Source: Variovorax paradoxus (GTDB taxonomy: Bacteria > Pseudomonadota > Gammaproteobacteria > Burkholderiales > Burkholderiaceae_C). Taken from it: a stretch of DNA of 64,000 nucleotides. The number at the start of each line of letters is the position of its first letter. Position 1 is the first letter of the stretch. The position numbers and the translations under genes were made by a program. This document shows, piece by piece, positions 49,373 through 59,500 of this stretch. The DNA lies in NCBI RefSeq assembly GCF_030811855.1, contig NZ_JAUSRN010000003.1, positions 310,001-374,000 on the forward strand, read 5' to 3'. Below the pieces are notes generated by a model that had not been told where the DNA came from, did no database searches, and saw nothing but the letters and a program-made list of their open reading frames with translations.

Positions 49373-50962
49373 TCAGTCGGCCGGCACCAGCACCGTGGGT
49401 GCGGTGGGTTCGGCGAGCGAAGGATAGTCGCGGCTGAAATGCAGGCCACGGCTCTCGTGGCGGGCCTGCGCGGAGCGCACGATCAGCTCGGCCACCTGTA
49501 CCAGGTTGCGCAGTTCGAGCAGGTCGCGCGTGACGTGGAAGTTCGCATAGAACTCCTGGATCTCTGCCTGCAGCAACGCGATGCGATGGCTCGCGCGCTC
49601 CAGGCGCTTGTTGGTGCGCACGATGCCTACGTAGTCCCACATGAAGCGGCGCAGCTCGTCCCAGTTGTGCGAGATGACCACCGCCTCGTCGGCATCGGTC
49701 ACCTGGCTGTCGTCCCAGGCCGGCAGATCGGCGCTGCCGCGCGACGGCGCCGCGGCGATGGCGCCGGCCGCGGCGCGCGCGAACACCATGCACTCGACCA
49801 GCGAGTTGCTCGCAAGGCGGTTGGCGCCGTGCAGGCCGGTGCAGGCGGTTTCGCCGATGGCGTAGAGGCCGGGCACGTCGGTGCGCCCGGCGAGGTCGCT
49901 CAGCACGCCGCCGCAGGTGTAGTGCGCGGCCGGCACCACCGGAATGGGCTCGCGCGTGATGTCGATGCCCAGCTCCGCGCAGCGCGCGAGGATGTTGGGG
50001 AAGTGCTCTTTCAGGAACGCGGCCGGTTGATGCGAGATGTCGAGATGCACGCAGTCCAGGCCGTGCTTCTTCATCTCGAAGTCGATGGCGCGGGCCACCA
50101 CGTCGCGCGGTGCGAGTTCGGCGCGCTCGTCGTGTTTCGGCATGAAGCGCGTGCCTCCCGCCGATTCAGGCAACTTCAGCAGCCCGCCTTCGCCGCGCAC
50201 CGCCTCGCTGATCAGGAATGACTTGGCGTGCGGGTGGTAAAGGCACGTGGGGTGGAACTGGATGAATTCCATGTTCGACACCCGGCAGCCGGCGCGCCAC
50301 GCGGCGGCAATGCCGTCGCCGGTGGCGGTGTCGGGGTTGGTCGTGTACAGGTACACCTTGCCCGCGCCGCCGGTGGCCAGGATGGTGTGCGGGGCGCGGA
50401 AGGCGAGCACTTCGTCGGTCTCATCGTCCAGCGCGTAGAGACCCTGGCAGGCAGGGTCATGAAGGCCCAGCTTGGTGCCGGTAATGAGGTCGACCAGCGT
50501 GTGGTGCTCGAACAGCGTGATGTTCGGCGTGCGGCGCACCCGCTCGATCAAAGTCTGCTGGACGGCCGCGCCCGTAGCGTCGGTCACGTGCACGATGCGG
50601 CGCTGGCTATGGCCGCCTTCGCGCGTGAGGTGCAGGCCGCCGCCGTTTTCCTTGGCTTCTTCCGAGAACGGCACGCCCAGTTCGCGCAGCCAGCCGATGG
50701 CCTCGGGCGCATGCTCCACGACGAAGCGCGTGGCCTCGGGGTCGCACAGCCCGGCGCCGGCCACCAGCGTGTCTTCCACGTGCGCATCGAAGCTGTCGCC
50801 CGCGGCCAGCACGGCCGCAATGCCGCCCTGCGCCCAGGCGCTGGAGCCATCGTTCAGTGCGCGCTTGGTGAGCACGGCCACGCGATGCGTGGGTGCTAGG
50901 TGCAGCGCGGCCGAGAGGCCTGCGAGGCCGCTGCCGACGATGAGGACGTCGAAATCGCGCAC
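49373..50962 (-). CDS. nadB: L-Aspartate oxidase
   Basis: NadB oxidises L-aspartate to iminoaspartate with FAD, feeding NadA. The 529-residue product has the dinucleotide motif [12 protein letters not shown], the HxxxG-like [12 protein letters not shown] stretch and the RCAEL...[10 protein letters not shown] region typical of the family. The GTG at 50962 is chosen because GGAG lies six bases before it and the Rossmann fold starts at once; the frame is open much further upstream but overlaps scpA. It starts 14 bases after the scpA stop. Confidence 0.94.
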   Translation of the reverse strand: MRDFDVLIVGSGLAGLSAALHLAPTHRVAVLTKRALNDGSSAWAQGGIAAVLAAGDSFDAHVEDTLVAGAGLCDPEATRFVVEHAPEAIGWLRELGVPFSEEAKENGGGLHLTREGGHSQRRIVHVTDATGAAVQQTLIERVRRTPNITLFEHHTLVDLITGTKLGLHDPACQGLYALDDETDEVLAFRAPHTILATGGAGKVYLYTTNPDTATGDGIAAAWRAGCRVSNMEFIQFHPTCLYHPHAKSFLISEAVRGEGGLLKLPESAGGTRFMPKHDERAELAPRDVVARAIDFEMKKHGLDCVHLDISHQPAAFLKEHFPNILARCAELGIDITREPIPVVPAAHYTCGGVLSDLAGRTDVPGLYAIGETACTGLHGANRLASNSLVECMVFARAAAGAIAAAPSRGSADLPAWDDSQVTDADEAVVISHNWDELRRFMWDYVGIVRTNKRLERASHRIALLQAEIQEFYANFHVTRDLLELRNLVQVAELIVRSAQARHESRGLHFSRDYPSLAEPTAPTVLVPAD

Positions 50963-50976
50963 GCAGGGCTCCGCTG

Positions 50977-51813
50977 TCAGGCCGGGGAGTACGCCAGGCG
51001 CACGTAAATGGGGGCGAAGGCTTCTGCCTGCGTGATGTCGATCAGCGTTTCCTTCGCGAGCTCGAGCATCGCGATGAAGGTGACGATCAGCACCGGCGCG
51101 CCACGCGACGGGTCGAACAGTTTTTCGAACTCGACGAAGCGCTGCCCCTGCAGATGCCGCAGCACGATGCTCATGTGCTCGCGCACGTTGAGTTCCTCGC
51201 GCGAGATCTTGTGGTGCTGCACGAGCTTGGCGCGCTTCATGATGTCGGCCCACGCGTCGCGCAACTCGACCACGTTCACGTCGGGGAAACGGGGCTTGAG
51301 CGATTGCTCGATGTAAACCTGCCCCTTCCAAAAGTCGCGCCCGTAGGTCGGCATGGCGCTGATGGCGGCGGCCTGAAGCTTGGTCTGCTCGTATTCGAGC
51401 AGACGGCGCACTAGCTCTGCGCGCGGGTCTTCGGCCTCTTCGCCGTCGGCCACCTTCTTGGGCGGCAGCAGCATGCGCGACTTGATCTCGATCAGCATCG
51501 CGGCCATCAGCAGGTACTCGGCCGCGAGTTCGAGATTCGTCTGGCGGATCTCGTCGACGTAGCTCAGGTACTGCCGCGTGAGCCCCGCCATCGGGATGTC
51601 GAGGATGTTGAAGTTCTGCTTCCTGATGAGGTAGAGCAGCAGGTCCAGCGGACCTTCGAAGGCTTCGAGAAAGACCTGCAGCGCCTCCGGCGGGATGTAC
51701 AGGTCCTTCGGCATCGCGAACAACGGCTCGCCATAGAGCCTGGCGAGCGCGACCTGGTCGACCACCTCGGGCATGCTGGCCACGAGCGTGTCGTTGTCCT
51801 CGTTGCCCTTCAT
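50977..51813 (-). CDS. scpA: Segregation and condensation protein A
   Basis: ScpA is the kleisin of the SMC-ScpAB condensin that organises and separates chromosomes. The 278-residue product has the conserved [20 protein letters not shown] block, the helical [20 protein letters not shown] part and a winged-helix C-terminus. No scpB is in the window. A DUF3460 gene lies upstream and nadB downstream on the same strand. Confidence 0.94.
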   Translation of the reverse strand: MKGNEDNDTLVASMPEVVDQVALARLYGEPLFAMPKDLYIPPEALQVFLEAFEGPLDLLLYLIRKQNFNILDIPMAGLTRQYLSYVDEIRQTNLELAAEYLLMAAMLIEIKSRMLLPPKKVADGEEAEDPRAELVRRLLEYEQTKLQAAAISAMPTYGRDFWKGQVYIEQSLKPRFPDVNVVELRDAWADIMKRAKLVQHHKISREELNVREHMSIVLRHLQGQRFVEFEKLFDPSRGAPVLIVTFIAMLELAKETLIDITQAEAFAPIYVRLAYSPA

Positions 51814-51822
51814 CGGGTGCTT

Positions 51823-51839
51823 GCTATCATTTCAATAGC
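51823..51839. repeat. Short dyad repeat upstream of scpA
   Basis: GCTAT (51823-51827) and ATAGC (51835-51839) flank seven bases just before the scpA start, and sit between scpA and the DUF3460 gene. The sequence is close to the copy embedded in gpsA. Such dyads are abundant in Comamonadaceae by my recall. It could also act as a weak terminator or operator. Confidence 0.5.
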
Positions 51840-51881
51840 TGCAGACGATAAGGACGAACGATGGATGCCGGCTGGGCACCA

Positions 51882-52088
51882 TTACTTGACTTGGGTCTGG
51901 TAGACGTACGGCTGCTGCGGTACGTTGGCCTCGCTGTATTCCTTGAGCAGGCTGCGGTCGAGGTGTTTGTCCCACAGCAGGGCGCGGCCGGCGCGCTGTT
52001 CGGCTTCCAGCGTCGGCTTCTTTTCCTTCATCTCCTCGATGAAGCTGGTGATCTCGGAGGTGTAGTGGGGGCGACGGAAGATGGACAT
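51882..52088 (-). CDS. DUF3460 small protein
   Basis: The 68-residue protein matches the DUF3460 family, small betaproteobacterial proteins found near scpA and pan genes. Conserved features are RRPHYTSEITSFIEEMKEK at the N-terminus, a central RAGRALLWDK, and a proline/tyrosine-rich end. No function is known to me. It is divergent from the BamE-like lipoprotein gene. Confidence 0.85.
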   Translation of the reverse strand: MSIFRRPHYTSEITSFIEEMKEKKPTLEAEQRAGRALLWDKHLDRSLLKEYSEANVPQQPYVYQTQVK

Positions 52089-52127
52089 AGACTGGACCTT
52101 TGAAGCGCGAATTTTACCGGGGATGGC

Positions 52128-52631
52128 ATGAAGCGACGGAAACAGTGGCGGATAGGCTGCGTAACAGCGTTATTGGCGGCGGTGATCGGGCTCTCGGGAT
52201 GCGATCGGCAGCGCATCGCCGAGCTGGAAGAAGGAGTCTCGACCGAGGCTGACGTGCGCGCCAAGTTCGGCGAGCCCGAGAACATCTGGGACGCGCCGAA
52301 CGGCCGGGTGCTCGAGTACAACCGCCAGCCGCAGGGCCAGAAGAACTACATGATCACCATCGGCGCCGACGGCAAGATGAGCGCGCTGCGCCAGGTGCTG
52401 ACGCCCGAGAACTTTGCCAAGGTGCAGCCGGGCATGATGATGGAAGACCTGCGCAAGCTGCTCGGCAAGCCCGCCAAGGTCACGCCCTATGCGCTCAAGC
52501 GCGAAACCGAATGGGAGTGGCGCTGGGTCCAGCCGCCGAATTCTCCGATGGTGTTCACCGCCACATTGAACGACGACCAGCGTGTGGTGCGAAGCGGGTC
52601 TTCGCCCGACCGCGCCACCGAAGCGAACTAG
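52128..52631 (+). CDS. BamE/SmpA-like lipoprotein
   Basis: The 167-residue product has a lipoprotein signal with lipobox LSGC and the acylated cysteine at residue 25. Two SmpA/OmlA-like repeats follow (EEGVSTEADVRAKFGEPENIW near 35-55, KVQPGMMMEDLRKLLGKPAK near 103-122), so it is a double BamE fold. It probably sits in the outer membrane, but it may not be the BamE of the Bam complex itself. Its 3' end overlaps the SulP transporter's by 4 bases on the other strand. Confidence 0.88.
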   Translation: MKRRKQWRIGCVTALLAAVIGLSGCDRQRIAELEEGVSTEADVRAKFGEPENIWDAPNGRVLEYNRQPQGQKNYMITIGADGKMSALRQVLTPENFAKVQPGMMMEDLRKLLGKPAKVTPYALKRETEWEWRWVQPPNSPMVFTATLNDDQRVVRSGSSPDRATEAN

Positions 52632-54304
52632 TCTTCGGCCGCGCGCGGCTGGCCGCTCGTCAGCTCGTCGGCAAAGCCCGAGCGCACGATCACCTCGAGC
52701 GGCTGCGGCTGTAGCGACTCCAGGCGCAGCAGCCCGTCGCGCGCCAGCACTGCGCGGTGCAACTGGCGCAGCGCATCGACGCCGGTCGCGTCCAGGTAGA
52801 TGAGGTGCGTGGCATCGAGCACCACCGTCATGCCGCGCGGTGCGCTCTCGGCCGCGTTCACCGCCTCGTCCAGCTTGGCCGCGGCGCCGAAGAACATCGC
52901 GCCATAGAGCCGATAGGTGAGCACCGGCGGCTGCATCGTGACCAGCTCGACGCTGAAAAGCTCGCTCATGCGCCGAACGAAAAGGGCACACGCGAGCACG
53001 ATGCCCACCTGCACCGCCACGGTCAGGTCGAACACGACCGTGAGAAAGAAGGTGCCGAGCATCAGCAGCCGGTAGTGGCGGCTGAAGTGCCGCAGCTGCC
53101 CCGGCGTGAACTCGCGCCACTCGCCCATGTTGAGGCCTACGAACACCAGAATGCCCGCCAGCACCGCGAGCGGCACGTGGCGCGCGAGCGGGGCGGCCAG
53201 CAGCACCACCACCATCAACGTGACCGCGTGCACGATGCCGGCGATCGGCGAACTGCCGCCCGAGCGGATGTTGGTCACCGTGCGCGCGATGGTGCCGGTG
53301 GCCGGCATGCCGCCAAAAAAAGGCGTCACCAGGTTGGCAATGCCCTGCGCCATCAGTTCCTGGTTGGGGTCGTGGCGCGGCTGGCCGCTGAGCTGGTCGG
53401 CCACGCGGGCGCACAGCAGCGACTCGATGGCGCCCAGCAGCGCGATGGTCAGCGTGGGCGTGAACAGCTGCTTGACCGTTTCCCAGGAGAAGTCGGGCAG
53501 CGCGAAGGTGGGGGCGCCTTCGGGAATGCCGCCGAAGCGAGTGCCGATGGTTTCCACCGGCAGCTCGAAGCCCCACGACACCAGCGTGAGCGTGACCAGC
53601 GCCACGATCGGCCCCGGCAGACGCGCGCCCACCTGCACCGCGCGCGAGCGCGCCATGCGTGCCGCCAGGCGCTGCACCGCGTGGCCCGCCGTCGACTCAT
53701 TGCGCAGCAGCATTGGCCAAACCGCCAGGCCGAGCACGCAGGCCAGCCCCAGCGCGAAGGCATACGGGTTGAAGGTGCCGATCTGCAGCGCCATCTCATG
53801 CAGCTGCGAGAACACGTCGGCCGGCATCTTGGCCACCGTGAGCCCGAGCATGTCCTTGAGCTGCGACAGCAGGATCAGCACCGCGATGCCGTTGGTGAAG
53901 CCGACCACGATCGACAGCGGCACGAAGCGCACCAGCCGCCCGAGCCCGAACAGTCCCGCCGCGAACAGCAGCACCCCGGCGCAGGCGGTCGATATCAGCA
54001 GGTTCGCCACGCCGTAGCGCTCGACGATGCCGTAGACGATCACGATGAAAGCGCCCGCCGGTCCGCCGATCTGCACCGCAGACCCACCCAGCAGCGAGAT
54101 CAGGAAGCCCGCGATGATTGCGGTCCAGATGCCGGCTTCGGGCTTGAGCCCCGAGGCGATGGCAAATGCCATGGCCAGCGGCAGCGCGACGATGCCGACC
54201 GTCGCGCCCGCGCCCAGGTCCTTGAAGAAGCGTGTCCGGTCGTAGCCCTCCAGCGCGTCCAGCAGGCGTGGGCGAAAGCGGGTGATGTTCAGCGGTGACT
54301 GCAT
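52628..54304 (-). CDS. SulP-family anion transporter with STAS domain
   Basis: The 558-residue protein has about 12 membrane segments and a C-terminal STAS domain (VVLDATHLIYLDATGVDALR near 465-484). Conserved SulP motifs include LPLAMAFAIASGLKPEAGIWT and VGLNMGEWREF. Members carry sulfate, bicarbonate or dicarboxylates. The substrate here cannot be fixed from sequence alone. The first ATG, at 54304, gives the expected cytoplasmic N-terminus. Confidence 0.93.
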   Translation of the reverse strand: MQSPLNITRFRPRLLDALEGYDRTRFFKDLGAGATVGIVALPLAMAFAIASGLKPEAGIWTAIIAGFLISLLGGSAVQIGGPAGAFIVIVYGIVERYGVANLLISTACAGVLLFAAGLFGLGRLVRFVPLSIVVGFTNGIAVLILLSQLKDMLGLTVAKMPADVFSQLHEMALQIGTFNPYAFALGLACVLGLAVWPMLLRNESTAGHAVQRLAARMARSRAVQVGARLPGPIVALVTLTLVSWGFELPVETIGTRFGGIPEGAPTFALPDFSWETVKQLFTPTLTIALLGAIESLLCARVADQLSGQPRHDPNQELMAQGIANLVTPFFGGMPATGTIARTVTNIRSGGSSPIAGIVHAVTLMVVVLLAAPLARHVPLAVLAGILVFVGLNMGEWREFTPGQLRHFSRHYRLLMLGTFFLTVVFDLTVAVQVGIVLACALFVRRMSELFSVELVTMQPPVLTYRLYGAMFFGAAAKLDEAVNAAESAPRGMTVVLDATHLIYLDATGVDALRQLHRAVLARDGLLRLESLQPQPLEVIVRSGFADELTSGQPRAAED

Positions 54305-54353
54305 GGGGCACCCATTGTGTACCCCGCGAGAGGCCTGTCCGGCCCCCGCCCGT

Positions 54354-54551
54354 TCAGTCGCTGTCGGGAATCACCGCGTCGGCCGCCGCGCCCACCGCCT
54401 TGCCGGTGATGCGCGCGGTGCCAATGGCCGCATCCGCTGCCAGGCCCACGGCACTGGCGCCAACGCTCACGGCCGTACCCGCCACGGTCACCACCGCGCA
54501 GCCGCTCAGCATGGCGATGAAGGTCAACAGGAGCAGGGTGCGTATCGCCAT
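54354..54551 (-). CDS. Small outer-membrane lipoprotein, unknown function
   Basis: The 65-residue product starts with a lipoprotein signal; the lipobox is LSGC with the cysteine at residue 18. The mature part is alanine- and valine-rich with short glycine turns (VAGTAVSVGASAVGLAAD), like small entericidin-type or NF-type lipoproteins. I cannot name a family. An upstream ATG at 54620 is less likely. It lies 20 bases after metG and 50 bases before the SulP gene, same strand. Confidence 0.75.
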   Translation of the reverse strand: MAIRTLLLLTFIAMLSGCAVVTVAGTAVSVGASAVGLAADAAIGTARITGKAVGAAADAVIPDSD

Positions 54552-54570
54552 GGGAGGGTCCTCTCGGGAA

Positions 54571-56664
54571 TCAGCGGACCCGCATGCCGGGCGTGGCGCC
54601 GGGCCAGGGTTCGAGCACATGGATACCGGGGGCGGCTTTTTCGTCGGCGTGGCTCGCAGCCAGCACCATGCCTTCGCTGATGCCGAACTTCATCTTGCGC
54701 GGCGCCAGGTTGGCGACCAGCACCGTGAGCTTGCCCACGAGCTGTTCGGGCTCATAGGCCGAGGCGATGCCGCTGAACACATTGCGGGTCTTGCCCTCGC
54801 CGGCGTCCAGGGTCAGCCGCAGCAGCTTGGTCGAGCCTTCAACTTTTTCGCATTCCACGATCTTCGCAATGCGCAGGTCGATCTTCGCGAAATCGTCGAT
54901 GGTGATGGTGGGCGCGATGGCTTCGCCGCCGGGCAGCGCGCTAGCGGTGGCCGCTTCGGCCGCCGGCACCGGTTCGGGTGCGTCGAACAGTTTGTCGACC
55001 ACCTTGGCGTCGGCTCGCTGCATCAGGTGCTTGTAGTCGCCGATGGCATGGCCCACGGGCAGCGCCTGCGCGGCATCGGCCCACGCGAGCGGTGCGATCT
55101 TGAGGAAGGACTCGACGTTCACGGCAAGCGCCGGCAACACCGGCTTCAGGTAGAGCGTCAGCAGGCGGAAGGCCTCGATGCACACCGTGCACACGTCGTG
55201 CAGACGCGCCTCCTGGCCTTCCTTCTTGGCCAGCTCCCAGGGCTTGTTCTGGTCGACGTATTCGTTCACCTTGTCGGCCAGCGCCATCACCTCGCGCAGC
55301 GCGCGGGCGTAGTCGCGGCCGTCGTACAGCGAATGCAGCTGCGGCGCCGCGTCGCGCAGCGCGAACAGAAGTGCGTCGCCGTCGGCCGACACCTCGCCCA
55401 GCTTGCCGCCGAAGCGCTTGCCGATGAAGCCCGCCGCGCGGCTCGCAATGTTGATGTACTTGCCCACGAGGTCGCTGTTGACGCGCGCCACGAAGTCCTC
55501 GGGGTTGAAGTCGATGTCCTCGTTGCGGCCGTTGAGCTTGGCCGCGATGTAGTAGCGCAGCCACTCCGGGTCCAGGCCGAGCGAAAGGTACTTGAGAGGG
55601 TCGATGCCGGTGCCGCGGCTCTTGCTCATCTTCTCGCCGCTGACCGTGAGGTGGCCGTGCACGTACACCGCATCGGGCGCCTTGCGGCCGCTGAAATGCA
55701 GCATCGCGGGCCAGAAGAGGGTATGGAAGGTGATGATGTCCTTGCCGATGAAGTGCACCTGCTCCAGGTCGGGATCGGCCATGTACTCGGTGTACGAGAT
55801 GCCGTCGCCGCCCAGCTCGATGCAGCGCTTGTCGAGCAGGTTTTTCAGCGAGGCCAGGTAGCCCACGGGCGCGTCAAGCCACACGTAGAAGTACTTGCCC
55901 GGTGCGTCGGGAATCTCGATGCCGAAATACGGCGCATCGCGGCTGATGTCCCAGTCGCCGAGGCCGCCCTTGCCTTCGTCGTCCTTGTAGAGCCATTCGC
56001 GGATCTTGTTCTGCACCTCGGACTGCACGTGGCCCGGCGCGGTGGTCCATTCCTTCAGGTAGGCCTCGCAGCGCGGGTCCGAGAGCTTGAAGAAAAAGTG
56101 CTCCGAACTGCGCAGCTCCGGCTTGGCGCCCGACAGGGCCGAGTAGGGGTTGATCAGCTCGGTGGGCGCATACACGGCACCGCACACCTCGCAGTTGTCG
56201 CCGTACTGGTCCTTGGCGTGGCAGTTGGGGCATTCGCCTTTGATGAAGCGGTCGGCCAGGAACATGCCCTTGGCCGGGTCGTAGAACTGCTCGACGCTCT
56301 TGGTGCTGATGAAACCGTTGGTGCGCAGGTCGCGGTAGATGTCCTGCGCGAGCTGGTGGTTCTCGGGCGCGTCGGTCGAGTGCCAGTTGTCGAACGAGAT
56401 GTAGTAGCCGTCGAGGTAGGGCTTTCGGCCCGCGGCAATCTCGGCCACGAAGGCCTGCGGCGTCACGCCGGCTTTGTCGGCTGCGATGGTGATGGCCGCG
56501 CCGTGCGCGTCGTCGGCGCAGACAAAGTTGACCTCGGCGCCATTCATTCGCTGGTTCCGCACCCAGATGTCGGCCTGGATGTATTCCATCATGTGGCCGA
56601 TATGGAACTTGCCGTTGGCATACGGCAGGGCGGTGGTAACGAAGAGCTTGCGCGGGGCGGACAT
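54571..56664 (-). CDS. metG: Methionyl-tRNA synthetase
   Basis: MetG charges tRNA(Met). The 697-residue product is the long dimeric form. The HIGH motif is KFHIGHMM, the zinc knuckle has [17 protein letters not shown], and KMSKS is intact in GEKMSKSRG. The C-terminal EMAP-like tRNA-binding domain starts near residue 595 ([20 protein letters not shown]). The ATG at 56664 ([18 protein letters not shown]) is clear. In many proteobacteria metG is next to apbC; here about 4 kb with five other features lies between them. Confidence 0.97.
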   Translation of the reverse strand: MSAPRKLFVTTALPYANGKFHIGHMMEYIQADIWVRNQRMNGAEVNFVCADDAHGAAITIAADKAGVTPQAFVAEIAAGRKPYLDGYYISFDNWHSTDAPENHQLAQDIYRDLRTNGFISTKSVEQFYDPAKGMFLADRFIKGECPNCHAKDQYGDNCEVCGAVYAPTELINPYSALSGAKPELRSSEHFFFKLSDPRCEAYLKEWTTAPGHVQSEVQNKIREWLYKDDEGKGGLGDWDISRDAPYFGIEIPDAPGKYFYVWLDAPVGYLASLKNLLDKRCIELGGDGISYTEYMADPDLEQVHFIGKDIITFHTLFWPAMLHFSGRKAPDAVYVHGHLTVSGEKMSKSRGTGIDPLKYLSLGLDPEWLRYYIAAKLNGRNEDIDFNPEDFVARVNSDLVGKYINIASRAAGFIGKRFGGKLGEVSADGDALLFALRDAAPQLHSLYDGRDYARALREVMALADKVNEYVDQNKPWELAKKEGQEARLHDVCTVCIEAFRLLTLYLKPVLPALAVNVESFLKIAPLAWADAAQALPVGHAIGDYKHLMQRADAKVVDKLFDAPEPVPAAEAATASALPGGEAIAPTITIDDFAKIDLRIAKIVECEKVEGSTKLLRLTLDAGEGKTRNVFSGIASAYEPEQLVGKLTVLVANLAPRKMKFGISEGMVLAASHADEKAAPGIHVLEPWPGATPGMRVR

Positions 56665-56897
56665 CGGGAAGGGCGCTTTCGGGAGTGGCGGACTTGCTGG
56701 CAACGAAGGCGACCTGGGGCCGCATTCGGGAACCGGGCATTTTAGGTGGCGCCGCCGCGCCCTGCCGAACACCCCCATCCCGGAGCTCGGCCACGGGGTG
56801 CCGAACTCGCAGTGACCCGAAAGCCGCCGGGGTGTCTCCGGCGCGACGTATGCTCCACCCCGCGCGTTTCGCCACGCTCCCTCCCCATATGGCGAAG

Positions 56898-56919
56898 AGA
56901 TATACAAGATAGATATACA
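56898..56919 (+). promoter_or_regulatory. Tandem AGATATACA repeat upstream of the isocitrate dehydrogenase gene
   Basis: AGATATACA occurs at 56898-56906 and again at 56911-56919, 13 bases apart, with AGAT between. The second copy ends 15 bases before the start codon. Spacing is close to one and a quarter helical turns. It may be an operator or include the -10 region (TATACA). The surrounding DNA is otherwise GC-rich, so this AT-rich block stands out. Confidence 0.4.
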
Positions 56920-56934
56920 GAAAGCGAGTTTCCG

Positions 56935-57966
56935 ATGACCACCCCCATTTCCGCAACCCTGATTCCTGGCGATGGCATCGGCCCCGAAATCGTCGACGCC
57001 ACCCTTGCCGCGCTCGACGCGCTGAAGGCGCCCTTCGAGTGGGACCGCCAGATTGCCGGCCTCGGCGGCGTCCAGACTTCGGGCGATCCGCTGCCGCAAG
57101 CCACGCTGGACAGCATCCGCCGCACCCGCCTTGCCCTCAAGGGCCCGCTGGAAACGCCTTCGGGCGGCGGCTACCGCTCGTCGAACGTGCGGCTGCGCGA
57201 AGAGTTCCAGCTGTACGCCAACCTGCGCCCCGCGCGCACCATCATTCCGGGCGGCCGCTTCGACAAGATCGACCTGATGGTCGTGCGCGAGAACCTCGAG
57301 GGCCTGTACATCGGCCATGAGCACTATGTGCGCATCGACGGTGACCCGCATGCCGTGGGCATGGCCACCGGCATCAACACGCGACAGGGGTGCCTGCGCC
57401 TGCTCGAATACGCTTTCGAGACCGCCGTGGCCACCGGCCGCAAGAAGGTCACGCTGGTCCACAAGGCCAACATCATGAAGGTGCTGACCGGCCTGTTCCT
57501 GGAAACCGGCCTCCGCCTCTATGAGGAAAAGTACAAGGGCAAGTTCGAGCTCGACACCATCATCGTCGACGCTTGCGCCATGAAGCTGGTGCTCAATCCC
57601 TGGCAGTTCGACATGCTGGTGACGACCAACCTCTTCGGCGACATCCTGTCCGACCTGGTGGCGGGCCTGGTCGGCGGCCTGGGCATGGCGCCGGGCGCCA
57701 ACATCGGCGCCGATGCGGCCATCTTCGAGGCCGTGCACGGCTCGGCACCCGACATTGCCGGCAAGGGCATTGCCAACCCGACCGCACTGCTCTTGGCCGC
57801 CGCGCTGATGCTCGAGCACGTCAGGCTGCCTGACCTTGCCACGCGCCTGCGCAAGGCCATCGACGACACGCTCAACATCGACAAGGTGCGCACCGGCGAC
57901 CTGGGCGGCACCGCGGGCACGGCGGCGTTCACCAAGGCGCTGGTCGCCCGCATCCAGAACGGCTGA
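56935..57966 (+). CDS. NAD-type isocitrate dehydrogenase (IDH3-like)
   Basis: The 343-residue protein belongs to the isocitrate/isopropylmalate dehydrogenase family. [11 protein letters not shown] opens the chain. [28 protein letters not shown] and the [19 protein letters not shown]-terminal block match the NAD-dependent isocitrate dehydrogenase group. It would oxidise isocitrate to 2-oxoglutarate and CO2. Length and motifs separate it from the larger NADP-type Icd. Tartrate or isopropylmalate activity is less likely but not excluded. Confidence 0.88.
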   Translation: MTTPISATLIPGDGIGPEIVDATLAALDALKAPFEWDRQIAGLGGVQTSGDPLPQATLDSIRRTRLALKGPLETPSGGGYRSSNVRLREEFQLYANLRPARTIIPGGRFDKIDLMVVRENLEGLYIGHEHYVRIDGDPHAVGMATGINTRQGCLRLLEYAFETAVATGRKKVTLVHKANIMKVLTGLFLETGLRLYEEKYKGKFELDTIIVDACAMKLVLNPWQFDMLVTTNLFGDILSDLVAGLVGGLGMAPGANIGADAAIFEAVHGSAPDIAGKGIANPTALLLAAALMLEHVRLPDLATRLRKAIDDTLNIDKVRTGDLGGTAGTAAFTKALVARIQNG

Positions 57967-57992
57967 AGCGAGAGGCGGCTTTTCGTGGCTTC

Positions 57993-58709
57993 ATGAGAAA
58001 GCTGCTGCTCCTGCTGGCCTTGTGCGTGGCCGGCGCTGCCACCCTGGCCGCCGCGGCGGCCAACGCCGAGCCGCGCTACACCGTCGTGAAGATCGACCTG
58101 CGCAAGGAACGGCTCGAGCTCTTCCTGCGCGACGATGCCGGCGTCGAGTTCAAGCGCCTGGACCGACTCGAGGCCTGGCTCGCCAGGCACAACCGGCAGC
58201 TCGTGTTCGCGATGAATGCCGGCATGTACCACGCCGACTTTGCACCCGTCGGCCTGCTGGTGCAGGAAGGGCGCGAAGTCTCGCCACTCAACCTGTCGGC
58301 GGGCGAGGGCAACTTTTTCTTGAAGCCGAACGGCGTGTTCCTGGTGTCCGGCACGCGGCCGCGCGTGGTCGAGTCGTCGGAGTATCCGGCGCTCTCAAAA
58401 GGCGTTCGGCTGGCCACGCAGTCGGGCCCGCTGCTGCTGCGCCGCGGCAGGGTGCATCCCGCTTTGATTCCAAACTCGGATTCGCGAAAGATCCGCAACG
58501 GCGTCGGCGTGTCGGGCCACACGGCCATCTTCGTGATCAGCGAAGACCCTGTGAATTTCTACGAGTTCGCGCTTTACTTCCGCGACGTGCTGCATTGCCG
58601 CGATGCGCTCTATCTCGACGGTACCGTGTCTGCTCTGCATTCGCTCGCGCTGCGGCGCACCGACTTCGTCAGGGAGCTGGGCCCGATACTCGGCGTGGCG
58701 GTGCCATGA
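57993..58709 (+). CDS. Phosphodiester glycosidase-like (NAGPA/DUF2233) secreted protein
   Basis: The 238-residue protein begins with a signal peptide (MRKLLLLLALCVAGAATLAAAAANA) and so is exported. The rest is the NAGPA/DUF2233 fold: AMNAGMYHADFAPVGLLV, GNFFLKPNGVF, GVGVSGHTAIFV and ALYLDGTVSALH. Related enzymes cleave sugar-phosphate or other phosphodiester-linked sugars. The substrate is unknown. It is 26 bases after the isocitrate dehydrogenase gene. Confidence 0.85.
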   Translation: MRKLLLLLALCVAGAATLAAAAANAEPRYTVVKIDLRKERLELFLRDDAGVEFKRLDRLEAWLARHNRQLVFAMNAGMYHADFAPVGLLVQEGREVSPLNLSAGEGNFFLKPNGVFLVSGTRPRVVESSEYPALSKGVRLATQSGPLLLRRGRVHPALIPNSDSRKIRNGVGVSGHTAIFVISEDPVNFYEFALYFRDVLHCRDALYLDGTVSALHSLALRRTDFVRELGPILGVAVP

Positions 58710-58752
58710 CCCGGTCTCTGGTCACCGTCGTTTCCATTACGATTTTTGAGCC

Positions 58753-59439
58753 ATGACCCAAGCCCTTCCCATTCTTTCGCTCGTTGAAACCCGCGTGCTC
58801 GGCGTGCTCGCCGAGAAGCAGCGCACCGTGCCCGACAGCTATCCGTTGACGCTCAACTCGCTGGTGTCGGGCTGCAACCAGAAGACCAGCCGCAACCCGG
58901 TGCTCGAACTGAGCGAGGCGCAAGTGCAGGGTGCCATCGACAGCCTGAAGGGCTACAGCCTGGTGGCGGAAACCAGCGGCGGCCGAGCCTTTCGATACGA
59001 GCACAACATCGACCGCGTGCTGCGCATTCCATCGCAGTCGGTCATTTTGCTCACGGTGCTGATGCTGCGCGGTCCGCAAACGGCCGGCGAACTGCGCATT
59101 GCCTGCGACCGCATGCACAACTTCGCGGATATCTCGTCGGTCGAGGGCTTCCTCGATGAACTCGCCGTGCGCCAAGCCGGCGCGCTGGTAGTAAAGCTCG
59201 CGCGCCTGCCCGGCGCGCGAGAAAGCCGCTGGGCCCATCTGCTGAGCGGCGCGCCGACGGAAGAGGTTGCCGGCCCGGGTGGCGGTTCGGCCGAGGGAGC
59301 GTATGCGTCGCACGATGCATCGCTCGGCGAGGTTGCGGCGCTCAAGGCCAACGTGGCGCGGCTCGAGGCCGAGCTCGCATCGCTGAAGGCGCTGGTGGGG
59401 CGGGTGTGTTCGGAGCTTGGGATTTCCGAGGCGGGCTGA
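58753..59439 (+). CDS. YceH/DUF480 winged-helix protein
   Basis: The 228-residue protein consists of two winged-helix units (LVETRVLGVLAEKQRTVPDS and LMLRGPQTAGELRI) and ends in a coiled coil (ALKANVARLEAELASLKAL near 195-215). It matches the DUF480/YceH family, of unknown function and possibly DNA-binding. It is the last plus-strand gene before the minus-strand patatin gene. Confidence 0.9.
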   Translation: MTQALPILSLVETRVLGVLAEKQRTVPDSYPLTLNSLVSGCNQKTSRNPVLELSEAQVQGAIDSLKGYSLVAETSGGRAFRYEHNIDRVLRIPSQSVILLTVLMLRGPQTAGELRIACDRMHNFADISSVEGFLDELAVRQAGALVVKLARLPGARESRWAHLLSGAPTEEVAGPGGGSAEGAYASHDASLGEVAALKANVARLEAELASLKALVGRVCSELGISEAG

Positions 59440-59500
59440 TTCGATCTGCTGCTGGCGGGCTTGTGCGCGGACGGCGGCGGTACGCGCTGATCGCGCTGGC

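Noticed and set aside
56742..56890. The gap upstream of isocitrate dehydrogenase as a possible gene remnant
   Set aside because: No sustained family-like frame is visible. It holds only short GC-rich hairpins and the AGATATACA repeat.
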